DNA from: an uncultured Mucilaginibacter sp.
GTDB taxonomy: Bacteria > Bacteroidota > Bacteroidia > Sphingobacteriales > Sphingobacteriaceae
Direction: 5' to 3'
DNA length: 40,046 nucleotides
Assembly (NCBI GenBank): GCA_903863845.1
Contig: CAIPDP010000160.1
Span: forward strand, 1 to 40,046
Shown here: piece after piece, positions 1-8,956 of the stretch
How the letters are laid out: every line of letters starts with the position of its first letter
How positions within the stretch are numbered: position 1 is the first letter of the stretch
Notes under the pieces: generated by a model
Seen by the model: the letters and a program-made list of their open reading frames with translations, nothing else
What the model was told of the DNA's origin: nothing
Database searches by the model: none
Translations under genes and position numbers: made by a program

Positions 1-251
1 AATACCTGGGCGGAGTAGGGGTGTAGTTCGGAAGTTGGCGAGTCCGCACCCCGATGGCAATCGGAAGTCCGAATCTTTTTGCGGGTTAGATCAAATAATA
101 AATTTTGATAGCTACTGTACTTTTCTCAAAATTAGTACCTCTGAATATCGGTTTGGTTCCTGAAGTGTTGGTAAACTACTTTCATCAGTTTTGCCAATAA
201 CCCTGAAAAATCCGATTAAAATCCTGAAATTCGCGACCATATTATATTGCA
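1..251. other. Intergenic region upstream of hemCD
   Basis: No convincing gene is visible here. The first 80 bases carry loosely repeated words of the type GGAAGTCCG and AGTCCGC, which recur (as reverse complement) around 34121-34139. hemA often precedes hemC in related genomes, but no HemA C-terminus can be read in any frame. A TTTG at 152-155 followed after 21 bases by TACTTTCA is only a poor promoter match. Confidence 0.5.
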
Positions 252-1829
252 TTGAGAACACTGATCATAGGTACCCGGGGTAGCGAACTTGCTTTGTGGC
301 AGGCACATTTTGTTAAGGATAGCCTGGCTGCTAATGGCATAACTGCCGAACTGAAAATAATTAAAACCCAGGGCGACCGTATCCTGAATCTGAGCTTTGA
401 TAAGCTGGAAGGCAAAGGTTTTTTTACAAAAGAACTCGAGGAAGAATTGCTCGCCGGTACGATCGACCTGGCCGTACATTCGCATAAGGACCTGCCTACC
501 GAGAATCCTCCCGGCCTCATCATCGCAGCAGTTTCCGAACGCGAAGACCCGTCTGAATATTTATTGATACTCAAAGATTGTGTGGATGTTCGTCAAAAAA
601 TGTCCCTCAAATTTGGTGCTTTGGTAGGTACTTCTTCTAATCGCCGTAAAGCTCAATTGCTGGCTTATCGTCCCGACCTTGAGATCGCTGAATTACGCGG
701 AAATGTACCTACCCGTATCGGCAAACTACGCGACGAAAAATATGATGCCATCATGATCGCCAAAGCCGGCGCAAGCCGTTTGGAGATCGATCTGAGCGAA
801 TTTCATGTAGAAGAATTAACACCGGCCGAATTGGTACCGGCGCCGGCACAAGGTGTACTGGCTATACAGATACGCGAAAGCGATAAAGAATTATTTGATG
901 CTTTGCAGGTATTACATCACCCTGACGTAGCCGAACAACTGTCGGTTGAGCGCAGTGTATTAAAGCTTTTTGGCGGTGGTTGCCACTTGCCTTTGGGCTG
1001 TTATTGCCGCAAGGAAAATGGACAATTCCAGGTTTTTACATCGAAAGCAGATAAGGGTGAGGATTTCCCCGATAGGGCATTTATCACTTCGGCAACAACA
1101 GATGGGCTTGCCGAAAAAGTAGTTTCCTTGTTTGCTGCTGATCGTCAATTGCCTGCCAGCGTATTTATTTCACGTGAGTTGAGTGAACAAAGCTATTTCA
1201 GGCGGGCGCTTGAAATACATAACATTAAGGTTGAAGCCCGATCATTGATACGTACTGTACCTGTAATAACCAAACTATCGCAGCATGTATTACAGGATGC
1301 CGACTGGATTTTCTTCAGTAGCAAAAATGGCGTCGAATACTTTTTTCAACTCGAACCACAATTACCTGCAAATATCAAATTTGGCGTTATGGGTGCGGGT
1401 TCGGAAGAGGCTTTGCGGCAAAAAGGTCATTTAAGCAGCTATACTGGTATCGGTATTGATACCGATGAGGTAGCAGCACAATTTGCATTATTAGCCAATG
1501 GCACAAAAGTAATATTCCCGGGAGCTGAAGGCTCGCTGAAGAGTATACAAAAAGGATTATCAGCAGACTCAACCATCATAGATCTTTCGGTTTATGAAAC
1601 GGTACTGGATGAAAATGTTGAAGCGACAGAAGCCGAGATACTTGTCTTTACCAGCCCATCAAATGTCGATGCCTATTTTGCCGGAAACCTGCTCGATCCG
1701 GGGCAAATTGTTATCGCAATTGGCAAATCTACAGGTCGCAAATTAGACGAAATGGGTACCAATTATATATTGCCCTTTTCACCAGATGAGGTTGGTCTTG
1801 CTGAGGCTGTCTTTGGCTATAGCTGGTAG
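252..1829 (+). CDS. hemC: Hydroxymethylbilane synthase / uroporphyrinogen-III synthase fusion
   Basis: This 525-residue protein joins two consecutive haem-pathway enzymes. Residues 1 to about 300 are hydroxymethylbilane synthase (porphobilinogen deaminase): the N-terminal IIGTRGSELALWQA, the catalytic Asp80 in AVHSHKDLP, and Cys244 in GGGCHLPLG, which is the expected attachment site of the dipyrromethane cofactor. Residues from about 300 to 525 are a HemD-like uroporphyrinogen-III synthase domain, with FFSSKNGVEYFF and VFTSPSNVDAYF as typical segments. HemC alone is usually about 310 residues, so the extra length is the HemD part. The start is TTG; it places the conserved N-terminus exactly, and no better ATG exists. 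The cytoplasmic product would turn four porphobilinogens into uroporphyrinogen III. hemB, hemL, hemE and hemJ follow on the same strand. Confidence 0.95.
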   Translation: MRTLIIGTRGSELALWQAHFVKDSLAANGITAELKIIKTQGDRILNLSFDKLEGKGFFTKELEEELLAGTIDLAVHSHKDLPTENPPGLIIAAVSEREDPSEYLLILKDCVDVRQKMSLKFGALVGTSSNRRKAQLLAYRPDLEIAELRGNVPTRIGKLRDEKYDAIMIAKAGASRLEIDLSEFHVEELTPAELVPAPAQGVLAIQIRESDKELFDALQVLHHPDVAEQLSVERSVLKLFGGGCHLPLGCYCRKENGQFQVFTSKADKGEDFPDRAFITSATTDGLAEKVVSLFAADRQLPASVFISRELSEQSYFRRALEIHNIKVEARSLIRTVPVITKLSQHVLQDADWIFFSSKNGVEYFFQLEPQLPANIKFGVMGAGSEEALRQKGHLSSYTGIGIDTDEVAAQFALLANGTKVIFPGAEGSLKSIQKGLSADSTIIDLSVYETVLDENVEATEAEILVFTSPSNVDAYFAGNLLDPGQIVIAIGKSTGRKLDEMGTNYILPFSPDEVGLAEAVFGYSW

Positions 1830-1873
1830 AATTTTTCGAAAGATATCAAACTGTTCTGATCACAAACCAACTT

Positions 1874-2809
1874 TTAGTGCACGATGTATTTTACGATCAA
1901 TCGTGGATGCCTTGATGTAACGCTGTAATAACTGGAACAGAATATCCTGCTTGTATATTGCATTTCGTTTTGCAGTCCCAACTTGAAGCCAAAATTCTGG
2001 CTATTATTTATCATAGCAGCAACAAGGCCGGTTACGTTAATATCCAGGTTCTGGTAGGGGGCTCCTGTGGTAGGCACTACAACCTGATTTGCTGTTAAAC
2101 CTGAGGGTTGGTTGAACCAGTTAACAGTTGCCGGATCCCAGGAAGTGGCCACCTGTTGCACGACAAAAGAGTTATCGGTGCCATAGTTGGCATGTACCAA
2201 ATCCCCGTTTTTGGGGATCGTATCTGAGAACATATGCAGATCAGCTGAAATAATAGTTGAGTTTACCGGAATGCTGCTTAGATCGAATTTTAACAAGTTA
2301 CGGACCGTCACAGGTACGCTGTTGATGGTCCAGGCCGCCAGAGGCTCCTCTATCGAAGATTTATTCGTTGCATCTGTATTCCCCAATAAAGAAAGCGCAA
2401 TTTCATAAGGGTTATTGGTTGGCGACAAATTGAGTGTGAGCTGACTTGAGGGTTTGACAGTTACGCCAACTGTGTCTGTCGCCGACGAGCCGCTTTTATC
2501 GATCACCAGTAACTGGAAAATATAGTGACCAGTTGTTAAGCCTTTTGCATAGGTGTTTTGTGAACTTTCATTAATAATAATTGCTTCGTTAGGCCCCGAT
2601 ATCTGACTCCACAAATAGCCGGTAATATGATCGCCCGGCCCGGCCTGTCCCGAAAGATTTACTGAATCGTGGGGCAGGCTTATTGAAGATGAGTCGACCG
2701 CCGCAATAGCTTTAACCATATAGGCAGGCACAACCTGCGCCTTTTGACAACTGTAGGTCAAAATCAACGCCAGTAACAATGTAGACAGGGGCAGTAGCCT
2801 GATTTTCAT
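1874..2809 (-). CDS. Surface lipoprotein with PKD-like and DNRLRE domains
   Basis: A 311-residue predicted lipoprotein, convergent with hemCD and antisense to the haem cluster. The N-terminus is a lipoprotein signal peptide ending in a lipobox (LILTYSC, Cys about residue 21). Residues about 35-120 resemble a PKD or Ig-like domain (SGPGDHITGYLWSQISGP style, ending in GVTVKPS). Residues about 140-310 look like a DNRLRE domain, the beta-sandwich module found in secreted and surface proteins, with the pattern LLKFDLSSIPVNSTIISADL and a late RHPRLIVKY strand. Substrate or partner is unknown. Its presence between hemCD and hemB appears to be an insertion with no obvious link to haem. Domain names are by sequence style, so the family assignment is moderate. 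Confidence 0.75.
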   Translation of the reverse strand: MKIRLLPLSTLLLALILTYSCQKAQVVPAYMVKAIAAVDSSSISLPHDSVNLSGQAGPGDHITGYLWSQISGPNEAIIINESSQNTYAKGLTTGHYIFQLLVIDKSGSSATDTVGVTVKPSSQLTLNLSPTNNPYEIALSLLGNTDATNKSSIEEPLAAWTINSVPVTVRNLLKFDLSSIPVNSTIISADLHMFSDTIPKNGDLVHANYGTDNSFVVQQVATSWDPATVNWFNQPSGLTANQVVVPTTGAPYQNLDINVTGLVAAMINNSQNFGFKLGLQNEMQYTSRIFCSSYYSVTSRHPRLIVKYIVH

Positions 2810-2966
2810 TTGGTTCTATAAATGACGAGTTAAACGAATCTACGAAATTACTATCAAAAATTAAAAAAGTGTTGTTCGGGATATTGCCCCATTTCTATAA
2901 AATCATCTTTAAGCCATAAAACGTCTTTTAGTGATGTAATTCAATATATAATTGCAATCGTTTCTC

Positions 2967-2974
2967 TAAATTTG
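2967..2974 (+). promoter_or_regulatory. Predicted Bacteroidota -7 element of hemB
   Basis: TAAATTTG is a perfect TAnnTTTG match 49 bases upstream of the hemB ATG. No TTTG is found at the usual -33 distance, so only half of the promoter is supported. Confidence 0.4.
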
Positions 2975-3023
2975 CGTTCCCCTCATCATGGTGATCTACA
3001 CGTGTTGGGTAACAGAATAAAAA

Positions 3024-3995
3024 ATGCTTCAACGACCAAGAAGAAACCGAAAAAACGAAGTGATAAGGCAAATGGTGCAGGAAACGCACCTAAGTGCCGC
3101 TAACCTGATTTTTCCTTTATTTATTATCGACGGCAATAACCAAAAAAGCGAAGTTAAATCGATGCCGGGCATATACCGTAACTCAGTTGATAATCTGTTG
3201 CATGAGATCGAGAGTTGCCTGAAACTGGGCTTGAAATCTTTTGATCTGTTCCCAAATCTTGAAGATGCTTTTAAAGACAAATACGCTACCGAAAGTTACC
3301 GTGATGGCAGTTTGTACCTGCGAGCGATCAGCGAGGTGAAAAAGCATTTTCCCGAAGCCGTTGTGATCACTGATGTAGCTATGGATCCTTACAGCATCGA
3401 TGGTCATGATGGTATTGTAGAAGATGGACATATCCTGAATGATGAAACCCTGGCTATATTAGGCAAAATGGCACTGGCGCATGCGCAGGCAGGTGCCGAT
3501 ATCATTGCACCGTCGGATATGATGGATGGTCGTGTAGGCTATATCCGTCAGGTGTTGGAAGATAACGGCTTTACCAGTGTTTCGATCATGTCGTATACTG
3601 CAAAATACGCCAGTGCTTTCTACGGTCCTTTCCGTGATGCCTTAAACTCGGCACCGAAATTTGGGGATAAAAAAACCTACCAGATGAACCCAGCCAATCA
3701 GCGTGAAGCTTTGATCGAAGCCGATCTGGATGAAGCTGAAGGAGCCGACTTCCTGATGGTGAAGCCTGCTTTGGCTTACCTTGACGTGATCAAATTATTA
3801 AAGGATAATACTGAATTGCCCATTGCTGCCTACAATGTGAGCGGCGAATATGCTATGGTAAAAGCAGCTATCCAAAAAGGATGGTTGAATGAACAACGTG
3901 CAATAACTGAAATATTAACCAGTATACGCAGGGCAGGTGCTACGGCGATCTTAAGCTACCATGCGAAAGAAGTGCTGGAGAATGGGTGGGTTTGA
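3024..3995 (+). CDS. hemB: Porphobilinogen synthase (delta-aminolevulinate dehydratase)
   Basis: This 323-residue enzyme condenses two 5-aminolevulinate molecules to porphobilinogen. The two Schiff-base lysines are visible as Lys194 (SYTAKYASAFYGPFR) and Lys247 (FLMVKPALAYLD). The metal-site loop reads DVAMDPYSIDGHDG (from residue 117). The three cysteines that bind catalytic zinc in the animal and yeast enzymes are replaced by Ala119, Asp121 and Asp129, so this is the magnesium-type, zinc-independent form. Length is normal for the family. The ATG lies 28 bases after an in-frame stretch without stop problems and gives the expected N-terminus with its RPRRNRK motif. It is separated from hemCD by the antisense lipoprotein gene and probably has its own promoter. 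Confidence 0.97.
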   Translation: MLQRPRRNRKNEVIRQMVQETHLSAANLIFPLFIIDGNNQKSEVKSMPGIYRNSVDNLLHEIESCLKLGLKSFDLFPNLEDAFKDKYATESYRDGSLYLRAISEVKKHFPEAVVITDVAMDPYSIDGHDGIVEDGHILNDETLAILGKMALAHAQAGADIIAPSDMMDGRVGYIRQVLEDNGFTSVSIMSYTAKYASAFYGPFRDALNSAPKFGDKKTYQMNPANQREALIEADLDEAEGADFLMVKPALAYLDVIKLLKDNTELPIAAYNVSGEYAMVKAAIQKGWLNEQRAITEILTSIRRAGATAILSYHAKEVLENGWV

Positions 3996-3999
3996 GATG

Positions 4000-4166
4000 G
4001 TGGTTCATAGTTCATGGTCGATAGTCCATGATAGAAGGATTAAATAATAAACAAACCAAGGTCTATGGACTATGGTCTATCGACTAAAATACAAACCATG
4101 GTCTATCGACTATGGTCTAAAATAATAAACAACCCATGGTCCATGGACTATGGTCTATCGTCTAAA
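4000..4166. repeat. Tandem GGTCTATGGACTATGG-type repeat array
   Basis: Words of the form GGTCTATCGACTATGGTCTA and CATGGTCCATGGACTATGG recur at least six times. They are separated by short AAATAATAAACAAACC spacers. The array runs to within a few bases of the hemL start. The same word family, reverse-complemented, appears at 39870-39908. Confidence 0.8.
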
Positions 4167-4170
4167 AGAA

Positions 4171-5538
4171 ATGCTTGATTCAATTAAAAAAATGTTTTCT
4201 GTTGAGGGTGATGAACCGGTAAGTTCTACTGGCAAACCGGATATCAGCAGAGAGAAGTCGGCCGAACTCTATGAAAAGTCAAAAACATATTTCCCGGGTG
4301 GGGTAAACTCGCCGGTACGGGCATTCAAGTCGGTTTATGGTACACCTTTATTCATTGCTAAAGGCGATGGCTGCCAGATATGGGATGCCGATGGCAACCA
4401 GTTTATCGATTTTTGCTGTTCATGGGGGCCACTGATCCTGGGGCATAATCATCCAAAGGTTAAGGAGAAGGTAATTGAAGTCATGCAAAATGGCATGTCC
4501 TTCGGCGCACCAACAGCCTTAGAAAACGAACTGGCCGAACTACTGCTGAAAAATAACAAATACATCAAAAAACTACGCTTTGTAAGCTCTGGTACCGAAG
4601 CGGTCATGTCGGCGATCAGGTTGGCGCGTGGATTTACCGGCCGCGATAAAATATTGAAGTTCGAAGGTTGCTACCACGGACATTCTGATTCTTTGTTGGT
4701 TAAAGCGGGTTCTGGTTTGGTTACTTTCGGCGAAACTTCTTCGGCTGGTGTTCCCAAATCATTTGCTGCAGAAACGATTGTAATAGGCTTAGATGATAAA
4801 GAGGCATTGCAAAAAGCATTTGAAGAGTTTAAAGATCAGATAGCGGCGGTGATCATCGAACCGGTACCTGCCAATAATGGCTTGCTGCTTCAGTCTAAAG
4901 AATATTTACAATACCTGCGCGAGATCTGCTCCCAAAATGGTACCCTGCTCATATTTGACGAGGTGATCTCGGGTTTCAGGGTCGGATTTGAAGGGGCCGC
5001 GGGATACTATGATATACAGCCTGATATTATTACTTATGGCAAGATCATTGGCGGCGGTTTGCCGGTAGGATGTTACGGCGCTTCTGCCGAGATCATGGGT
5101 AGTGTATCACCAGAAGGTCCGGTATACCAGGCCGGAACTTTATCAGGAAATCCGGTAGCTATGGCTGCTGGTATCGCCCAATTGACAGAACTGTTACGCT
5201 CGGGTTTCTACCGCGATCTGAACGCAAAAACGGAAGAATTTGCCGAATCGATACAGCGCTTTGCTTCGGCAAAAAGTTATAAATTCAAGGTATTCAGCAT
5301 AGGCTCTATCTTCTGGTTTGCTTTCACCGATCAGGATAGCATCAGCAATGCAGATCAGATCGATCCTTCGAGCATGGAGAAATTTAAAGTGATGCACCGG
5401 GAACTTTTGAACAGGGGTATTTACCTGGGCCCTTCCGGCTATGAGGTGGGATTTATTTCTTCGGCGCATACAAAAGTTGACCTGGAAAAGGCCAAGCGCG
5501 CTATTTTCGAAAGTTTAGATATCGTATTCAGGAAATAA
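4171..5538 (+). CDS. hemL: Glutamate-1-semialdehyde 2,1-aminomutase
   Basis: HemL converts glutamate-1-semialdehyde to 5-aminolevulinate with PLP or PMP as cofactor. From the ATG at 4171 the protein is 455 residues. The aminotransferase class-III fold is shown by FPGGVNSPVRAF (about 41-52), SSGTEAVMSAIRLARG, IFDEVISGFR and the PLP lysine Lys291 in TYGKIIGGGLPVG. An in-frame ATG at 4150 lies inside the repeat array and would add a repeat-encoded MVYRLKE, so the 4171 start is preferred. There are about 35 extra N-terminal residues compared with the E. coli enzyme. hemL supplies the substrate of HemB upstream, so the genes act in the order hemL, hemB, hemC, hemD, hemE. Confidence 0.96.
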   Translation: MLDSIKKMFSVEGDEPVSSTGKPDISREKSAELYEKSKTYFPGGVNSPVRAFKSVYGTPLFIAKGDGCQIWDADGNQFIDFCCSWGPLILGHNHPKVKEKVIEVMQNGMSFGAPTALENELAELLLKNNKYIKKLRFVSSGTEAVMSAIRLARGFTGRDKILKFEGCYHGHSDSLLVKAGSGLVTFGETSSAGVPKSFAAETIVIGLDDKEALQKAFEEFKDQIAAVIIEPVPANNGLLLQSKEYLQYLREICSQNGTLLIFDEVISGFRVGFEGAAGYYDIQPDIITYGKIIGGGLPVGCYGASAEIMGSVSPEGPVYQAGTLSGNPVAMAAGIAQLTELLRSGFYRDLNAKTEEFAESIQRFASAKSYKFKVFSIGSIFWFAFTDQDSISNADQIDPSSMEKFKVMHRELLNRGIYLGPSGYEVGFISSAHTKVDLEKAKRAIFESLDIVFRK

Positions 5539-5629
5539 AAAGGTATAGCGATACACTAGTTTATATACACCAGGTGCAAAAAACAAGATTACTATCCGCG
5601 GTAAACGGAGACCAAATAATTAAAGCCAA

Positions 5630-6499
5630 ATGAAAAGACCATTTGTCATTTTTTACGCCATTATCATTTATGCTACAACCGAGCTGATTTGGTGGGGCTA
5701 TATGCTGGTGCGCCTACAGCCAAAACGTACAGCAATGATCGTAGGGGAAGGTACAATGTTTGCCATTATATTTATAGTTGGTGCTATCAGCCTGCATAAA
5801 TCGATCAGGAAAGAACGCCGGTTGCAGAATCAGAAAAAGAATTTCCTGCTTTCGGTAACCCACGAATTGAAGTCGCCGCTTGCTTCTATCAAATTGCTGC
5901 TTCAAACTATCCAAAAACGCGACCTTACCAAAGAACAGATTCAGGACTTTATTGGCAAATCATTACTGGATATCGAGCGTCTGGACGATATGGTTGAGAA
6001 TATGTTGCTGGCATCCAAGATCGAAAACAAATCATATACTTTTCCCAAGGCGCAATTCAACCTGTCGGCTTTGGTCGACAATGTGGTTAACCGGCTGCAA
6101 CTGAATAAATGCGATCTGAATGAACAATTGATCAATGCCGAGATTGAACCTAAGATTGAGATAACAGGTGATAAATTCGCGTTGACCTCGGTTGTGACCA
6201 ACTTGATCGAAAATGCCATCAAATATTCGGGCCCCTGCGAAGTGGTTGATGTAAAGCTTTATTCGAAAGATGATAAAGTGTACTTTGAGGTGGCTGACCA
6301 TGGAATTGGTATTGCAGAGACGGAAAAGAGCAGGATTTTTGATAAATTCTACCGGGTCGGCAGTGAGGATACCCGTAATACCAAAGGCACCGGGCTGGGA
6401 TTATATATTGTAAAAGAAGTTTTGGACAAACACGAAGCCAGCATCAGGGTAAAAGACAACGAACCTTCAGGCAGCGTTTTTGAAGTAGTATTTGCCTGA
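5630..6499 (+). CDS. Membrane sensor histidine kinase
   Basis: A 289-residue kinase with two transmembrane segments (about residues 5-28 and 42-57) separated by a very short loop of about 12 residues, so there is almost no extracellular sensor domain and no HAMP domain. The phospho-acceptor His78 sits in VTHELKSPLASIK. The HATPase part shows the N box (LIENAIKY), G1 (ADHGIGI), F box (IFDKFYRV) and G2 (GTGLGLYI). It stands 91 bases after hemL, and its likely partner, an OmpR-type regulator, follows after 152 bases. The signal would have to be sensed within the membrane or by a partner. A role in haem or envelope control is a guess from position only. Confidence 0.9.
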   Translation: MKRPFVIFYAIIIYATTELIWWGYMLVRLQPKRTAMIVGEGTMFAIIFIVGAISLHKSIRKERRLQNQKKNFLLSVTHELKSPLASIKLLLQTIQKRDLTKEQIQDFIGKSLLDIERLDDMVENMLLASKIENKSYTFPKAQFNLSALVDNVVNRLQLNKCDLNEQLINAEIEPKIEITGDKFALTSVVTNLIENAIKYSGPCEVVDVKLYSKDDKVYFEVADHGIGIAETEKSRIFDKFYRVGSEDTRNTKGTGLGLYIVKEVLDKHEASIRVKDNEPSGSVFEVVFA

Positions 6500-6599
6500 G
6501 GCGGTTTGATAGGCTGTGCGTTCGATGTAAATCGTTAAAAGTGGCCGCAAAACGAATGGAATTATAGATAAAGTAAAAAGATTCATATTTAAAACGTCT

Positions 6600-6612
6600 A
6601 ACGTAATACGTT
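6600..6612. promoter_or_regulatory. Candidate operator upstream of the response regulator
   Basis: AACGTA-A-TACGTT is a perfect 6+6 inverted repeat 40 bases before the regulator ATG. A further ACGT lies at 6594-6597, so ACGT cores recur at short intervals. It could be a self-binding site of the OmpR-type regulator, but no binding motif is known for it. Confidence 0.3.
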
Positions 6613-6651
6613 GAAAGTCAAATACAAGACACACAATTAATCAAAAATAGC

Positions 6652-7356
6652 ATGCCAAATAAAAAAAGAATATTGCTGGCAGAAGACGAAGAGCATTTGC
6701 TGGAAGCGATAAAACTAAACCTCGAACTGGAGGGTTACAAAGTGTCAACCGCCAACAACGGTAAAAAGGCGCTGCAGAAATTTAAAGAAGAGCGTTTTAA
6801 CCTGGTTATCCTTGACGTAATGATGCCCGAAGTAGACGGCTTTGTGGTGGCTGAAACGATCCGCCTGGAAAACTCAGAAGTGCCTATTATGTTTCTGACC
6901 GCAAAAAACACCAATGAAGATAAAATTGCAGGTCTTAAAAAAGGTGCCGACGATTACCTGACCAAACCCTTTAACCTGGAAGAATTGATACTCCGTGTCA
7001 ATAATCTGGTAAAACGTGGTTTAAAAGGCGAAGAACTGAAAGAATTCAACAGTTATAAGATCGGTGACAAAACCATTCATTTCAACTCATTTGAATTGGT
7101 GAATGGTGATGGATCGGTTACCGCGTTGACCAAAAAAGAAACTATGTTGTTAAAATTGCTGATCGAACGTCGCAACGAAGCGGTATCACGTGAGCAGATC
7201 CTTGAAACTGTATGGAACTATGATGTGTATCCTTCAACCCGTACTATCGATAACTTCATCCTAACTTTCCGTAAATATTTTGAACCAGATCCTAAAAACC
7301 CGGTTTATTTTCATTCTATTCGCGGTGTTGGCTATAAGTTTACAGATAATCACTAA
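6652..7356 (+). CDS. OmpR/PhoB-family response regulator
   Basis: A 234-residue two-component regulator. The receiver domain (about 5-120) has the acidic pair Glu11-Asp12, the phospho-acceptor Asp55 in LVILDVMMPEVDG, the Thr in MFLTAKN and the Lys in YLTKPF. The C-terminal half (about 135-234) is a winged-helix DNA-binding domain ending in STRTIDNFILTFRKYF and SIRGVGYKF, typical of the OmpR family. It follows the histidine kinase and is only two bases from the next gene, so kinase, regulator and TPR-like protein probably form one functional unit embedded in the haem cluster. Target genes are unknown. Confidence 0.95.
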   Translation: MPNKKRILLAEDEEHLLEAIKLNLELEGYKVSTANNGKKALQKFKEERFNLVILDVMMPEVDGFVVAETIRLENSEVPIMFLTAKNTNEDKIAGLKKGADDYLTKPFNLEELILRVNNLVKRGLKGEELKEFNSYKIGDKTIHFNSFELVNGDGSVTALTKKETMLLKLLIERRNEAVSREQILETVWNYDVYPSTRTIDNFILTFRKYFEPDPKNPVYFHSIRGVGYKFTDNH

Positions 7357-7358
7357 GC

Positions 7359-7874
7359 ATGTTTAGTAATAAGGCGAGGATACTGGTTGCTTTTGTATTT
7401 GTAGCACTTTTGATTTTTTTTATCTACAAACAGGTATTGGAGCTTGCATTAGCCAGTGCTTTGCTGATCGTATTGATCATCGTCGATTATTTTAAACAAG
7501 GTACATTGGTATTGGCTGCCAAGCATTTTTACGATAAGGATTATGCCGGTACTGAGGACTTACTTAAACAGATCAAAAAACCTGAGTGGCTGTTAGACAA
7601 ACGACGCGGCGTTTATGAGTTTATGTTTGGTGCCATTTGTTTGCAAAAACACGACTATGAGGCAGCTGCGGTTCATTATGAACAGGCGGCTAAATTTCCG
7701 CTTCGCTCAGTGAATGAACATGTTGCTGCATTGGTGCACGCTGCAAATGTGCATATCCGATTGGGGAATTATGAAAAGGCGAAAGCCTGCCTGCAGGAGG
7801 CGCAGCAAAATGAAGACAAGATCACTGCTAAGATGAAGGCGGTGATCGGTAAATTAAAAGAGGAGTTAAAATAA
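7359..7874 (+). CDS. TPR-like membrane-anchored protein
   Basis: A 171-residue protein starting two bases after the response-regulator stop, so the two are likely translationally coupled. Two adjacent hydrophobic segments (about residues 8-24 and 27-46) anchor it in the inner membrane. The remainder is helical, with TPR-like repeats such as LQKHDYEAAAVHYEQAAKFP and RLGNYEKAKACLQEA. Such modules hold other proteins together. Its tight linkage suggests a scaffold or modulator for the two-component pair or for haem enzymes at the membrane, but nothing in the sequence identifies a partner. Confidence 0.8.
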   Translation: MFSNKARILVAFVFVALLIFFIYKQVLELALASALLIVLIIVDYFKQGTLVLAAKHFYDKDYAGTEDLLKQIKKPEWLLDKRRGVYEFMFGAICLQKHDYEAAAVHYEQAAKFPLRSVNEHVAALVHAANVHIRLGNYEKAKACLQEAQQNEDKITAKMKAVIGKLKEELK

Positions 7875-7918
7875 AATAATAATAGCGATGCAGAGATGCT
7901 ACTTAGCTATGTGTTTAT

Positions 7919-8944
7919 ATGAGAGATTCATTACTGATCAAAGCCGCATTTTCAGAAAATACTGAACGTCCGCCCGTATGGATGATGCGCCAGGCGGGGC
8001 GTTTTATGAAGGAATATTGGGATATCAAGAACAAGTACAGTTTTCTGGAGATGTGCAAAACTCCCGAAATTGCGGCCGATGTAACCATGTTGCCGGTCGA
8101 TTTGCTGGGTATTGACGGTGCTATCCTGTTTTCGGATATCCTGGTAACAGGCGAAGCCATGGGCGGCGATCTGAGTTTTCACGCAGGCACCGGCCCAAAG
8201 TTTGCAAACCCCGTGCGTACACAAGCTGATGTAGACAATTTGGAAACTGACGTAATGCCCCGGCTACAATATGTGGCCGATGCGATCAAAGTAATACAGC
8301 AGCGTCTGAACGGTAAAATCCCGTTGATCGGGTTTGCCGGTGCACCTTTTACGGTAATGAGTTATTTGGTTGAAGGTGGTTCGTCAAAGGATTTTAAACT
8401 GACCAAACTGCTTTTGCACAACCAACCTGAACTTGCACACCAATTGCTGGCAAAGATTGCAACTGTAACGGCCGATTATTTGAACTTGCAGATCGCTGCC
8501 GGCGTAAATGCTGTGCAAATTTTCGATAGCTGGGCACAGGCACTCGCATGGGATGATTACAAAGAGTTCTCACACAAATACATCGCCGAAATTATCAGCA
8601 AATTGAATCGGAAAGATATCCCTGTGATCTCTTTTTGCAAAGGCAGTTCGGTATTTGCGCCATTGATGGCCGATGCTAAACCGGATGTGATATCAATCGA
8701 TTGGAACGTTGATCTATTAGACATCAAAAAGCGCTTGCCAAATGGTGTAGCCGTTCAAGGCAACCTGGATCCGCATATTTTATATGCCGATAAAAAGGTG
8801 ATTAAAGAACGTATCTATCGTTTGTTCGACCGAATGAAGGGAGAGGATGGTTTTATATTTAACCTTGGTCATGGTATTATGCCTGATATCCCTTTCGACC
8901 ACGTAAAATATGCGGTTGATATCATAAAAGAATACAGGTATTAA
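7919..8944 (+). CDS. hemE: Uroporphyrinogen decarboxylase
   Basis: A 341-residue enzyme that removes four carboxyl groups from uroporphyrinogen III to give coproporphyrinogen III in the cytoplasm. The signature PPVWMMRQAGRFMKEY near residues 19-34 carries the substrate-binding arginines, and AILFSDILV carries the aspartate that holds the pyrrole nitrogens. GFAGAPFTVMSYLVEG and FNLGHGIMPD are further family segments. Length is normal. The product of the HemC-HemD fusion is its substrate. hemJ starts 12 bases after its stop, which suggests co-transcription. Confidence 0.97.
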   Translation: MRDSLLIKAAFSENTERPPVWMMRQAGRFMKEYWDIKNKYSFLEMCKTPEIAADVTMLPVDLLGIDGAILFSDILVTGEAMGGDLSFHAGTGPKFANPVRTQADVDNLETDVMPRLQYVADAIKVIQQRLNGKIPLIGFAGAPFTVMSYLVEGGSSKDFKLTKLLLHNQPELAHQLLAKIATVTADYLNLQIAAGVNAVQIFDSWAQALAWDDYKEFSHKYIAEIISKLNRKDIPVISFCKGSSVFAPLMADAKPDVISIDWNVDLLDIKKRLPNGVAVQGNLDPHILYADKKVIKERIYRLFDRMKGEDGFIFNLGHGIMPDIPFDHVKYAVDIIKEYRY

Positions 8945-8956
8945 TATATTCATATC

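Noticed and set aside
1..215. End of a hemA gene upstream of hemCD
   Set aside because: No frame gives a HemA-like C-terminus, and the stretch is repeat-like with stop codons in every frame.
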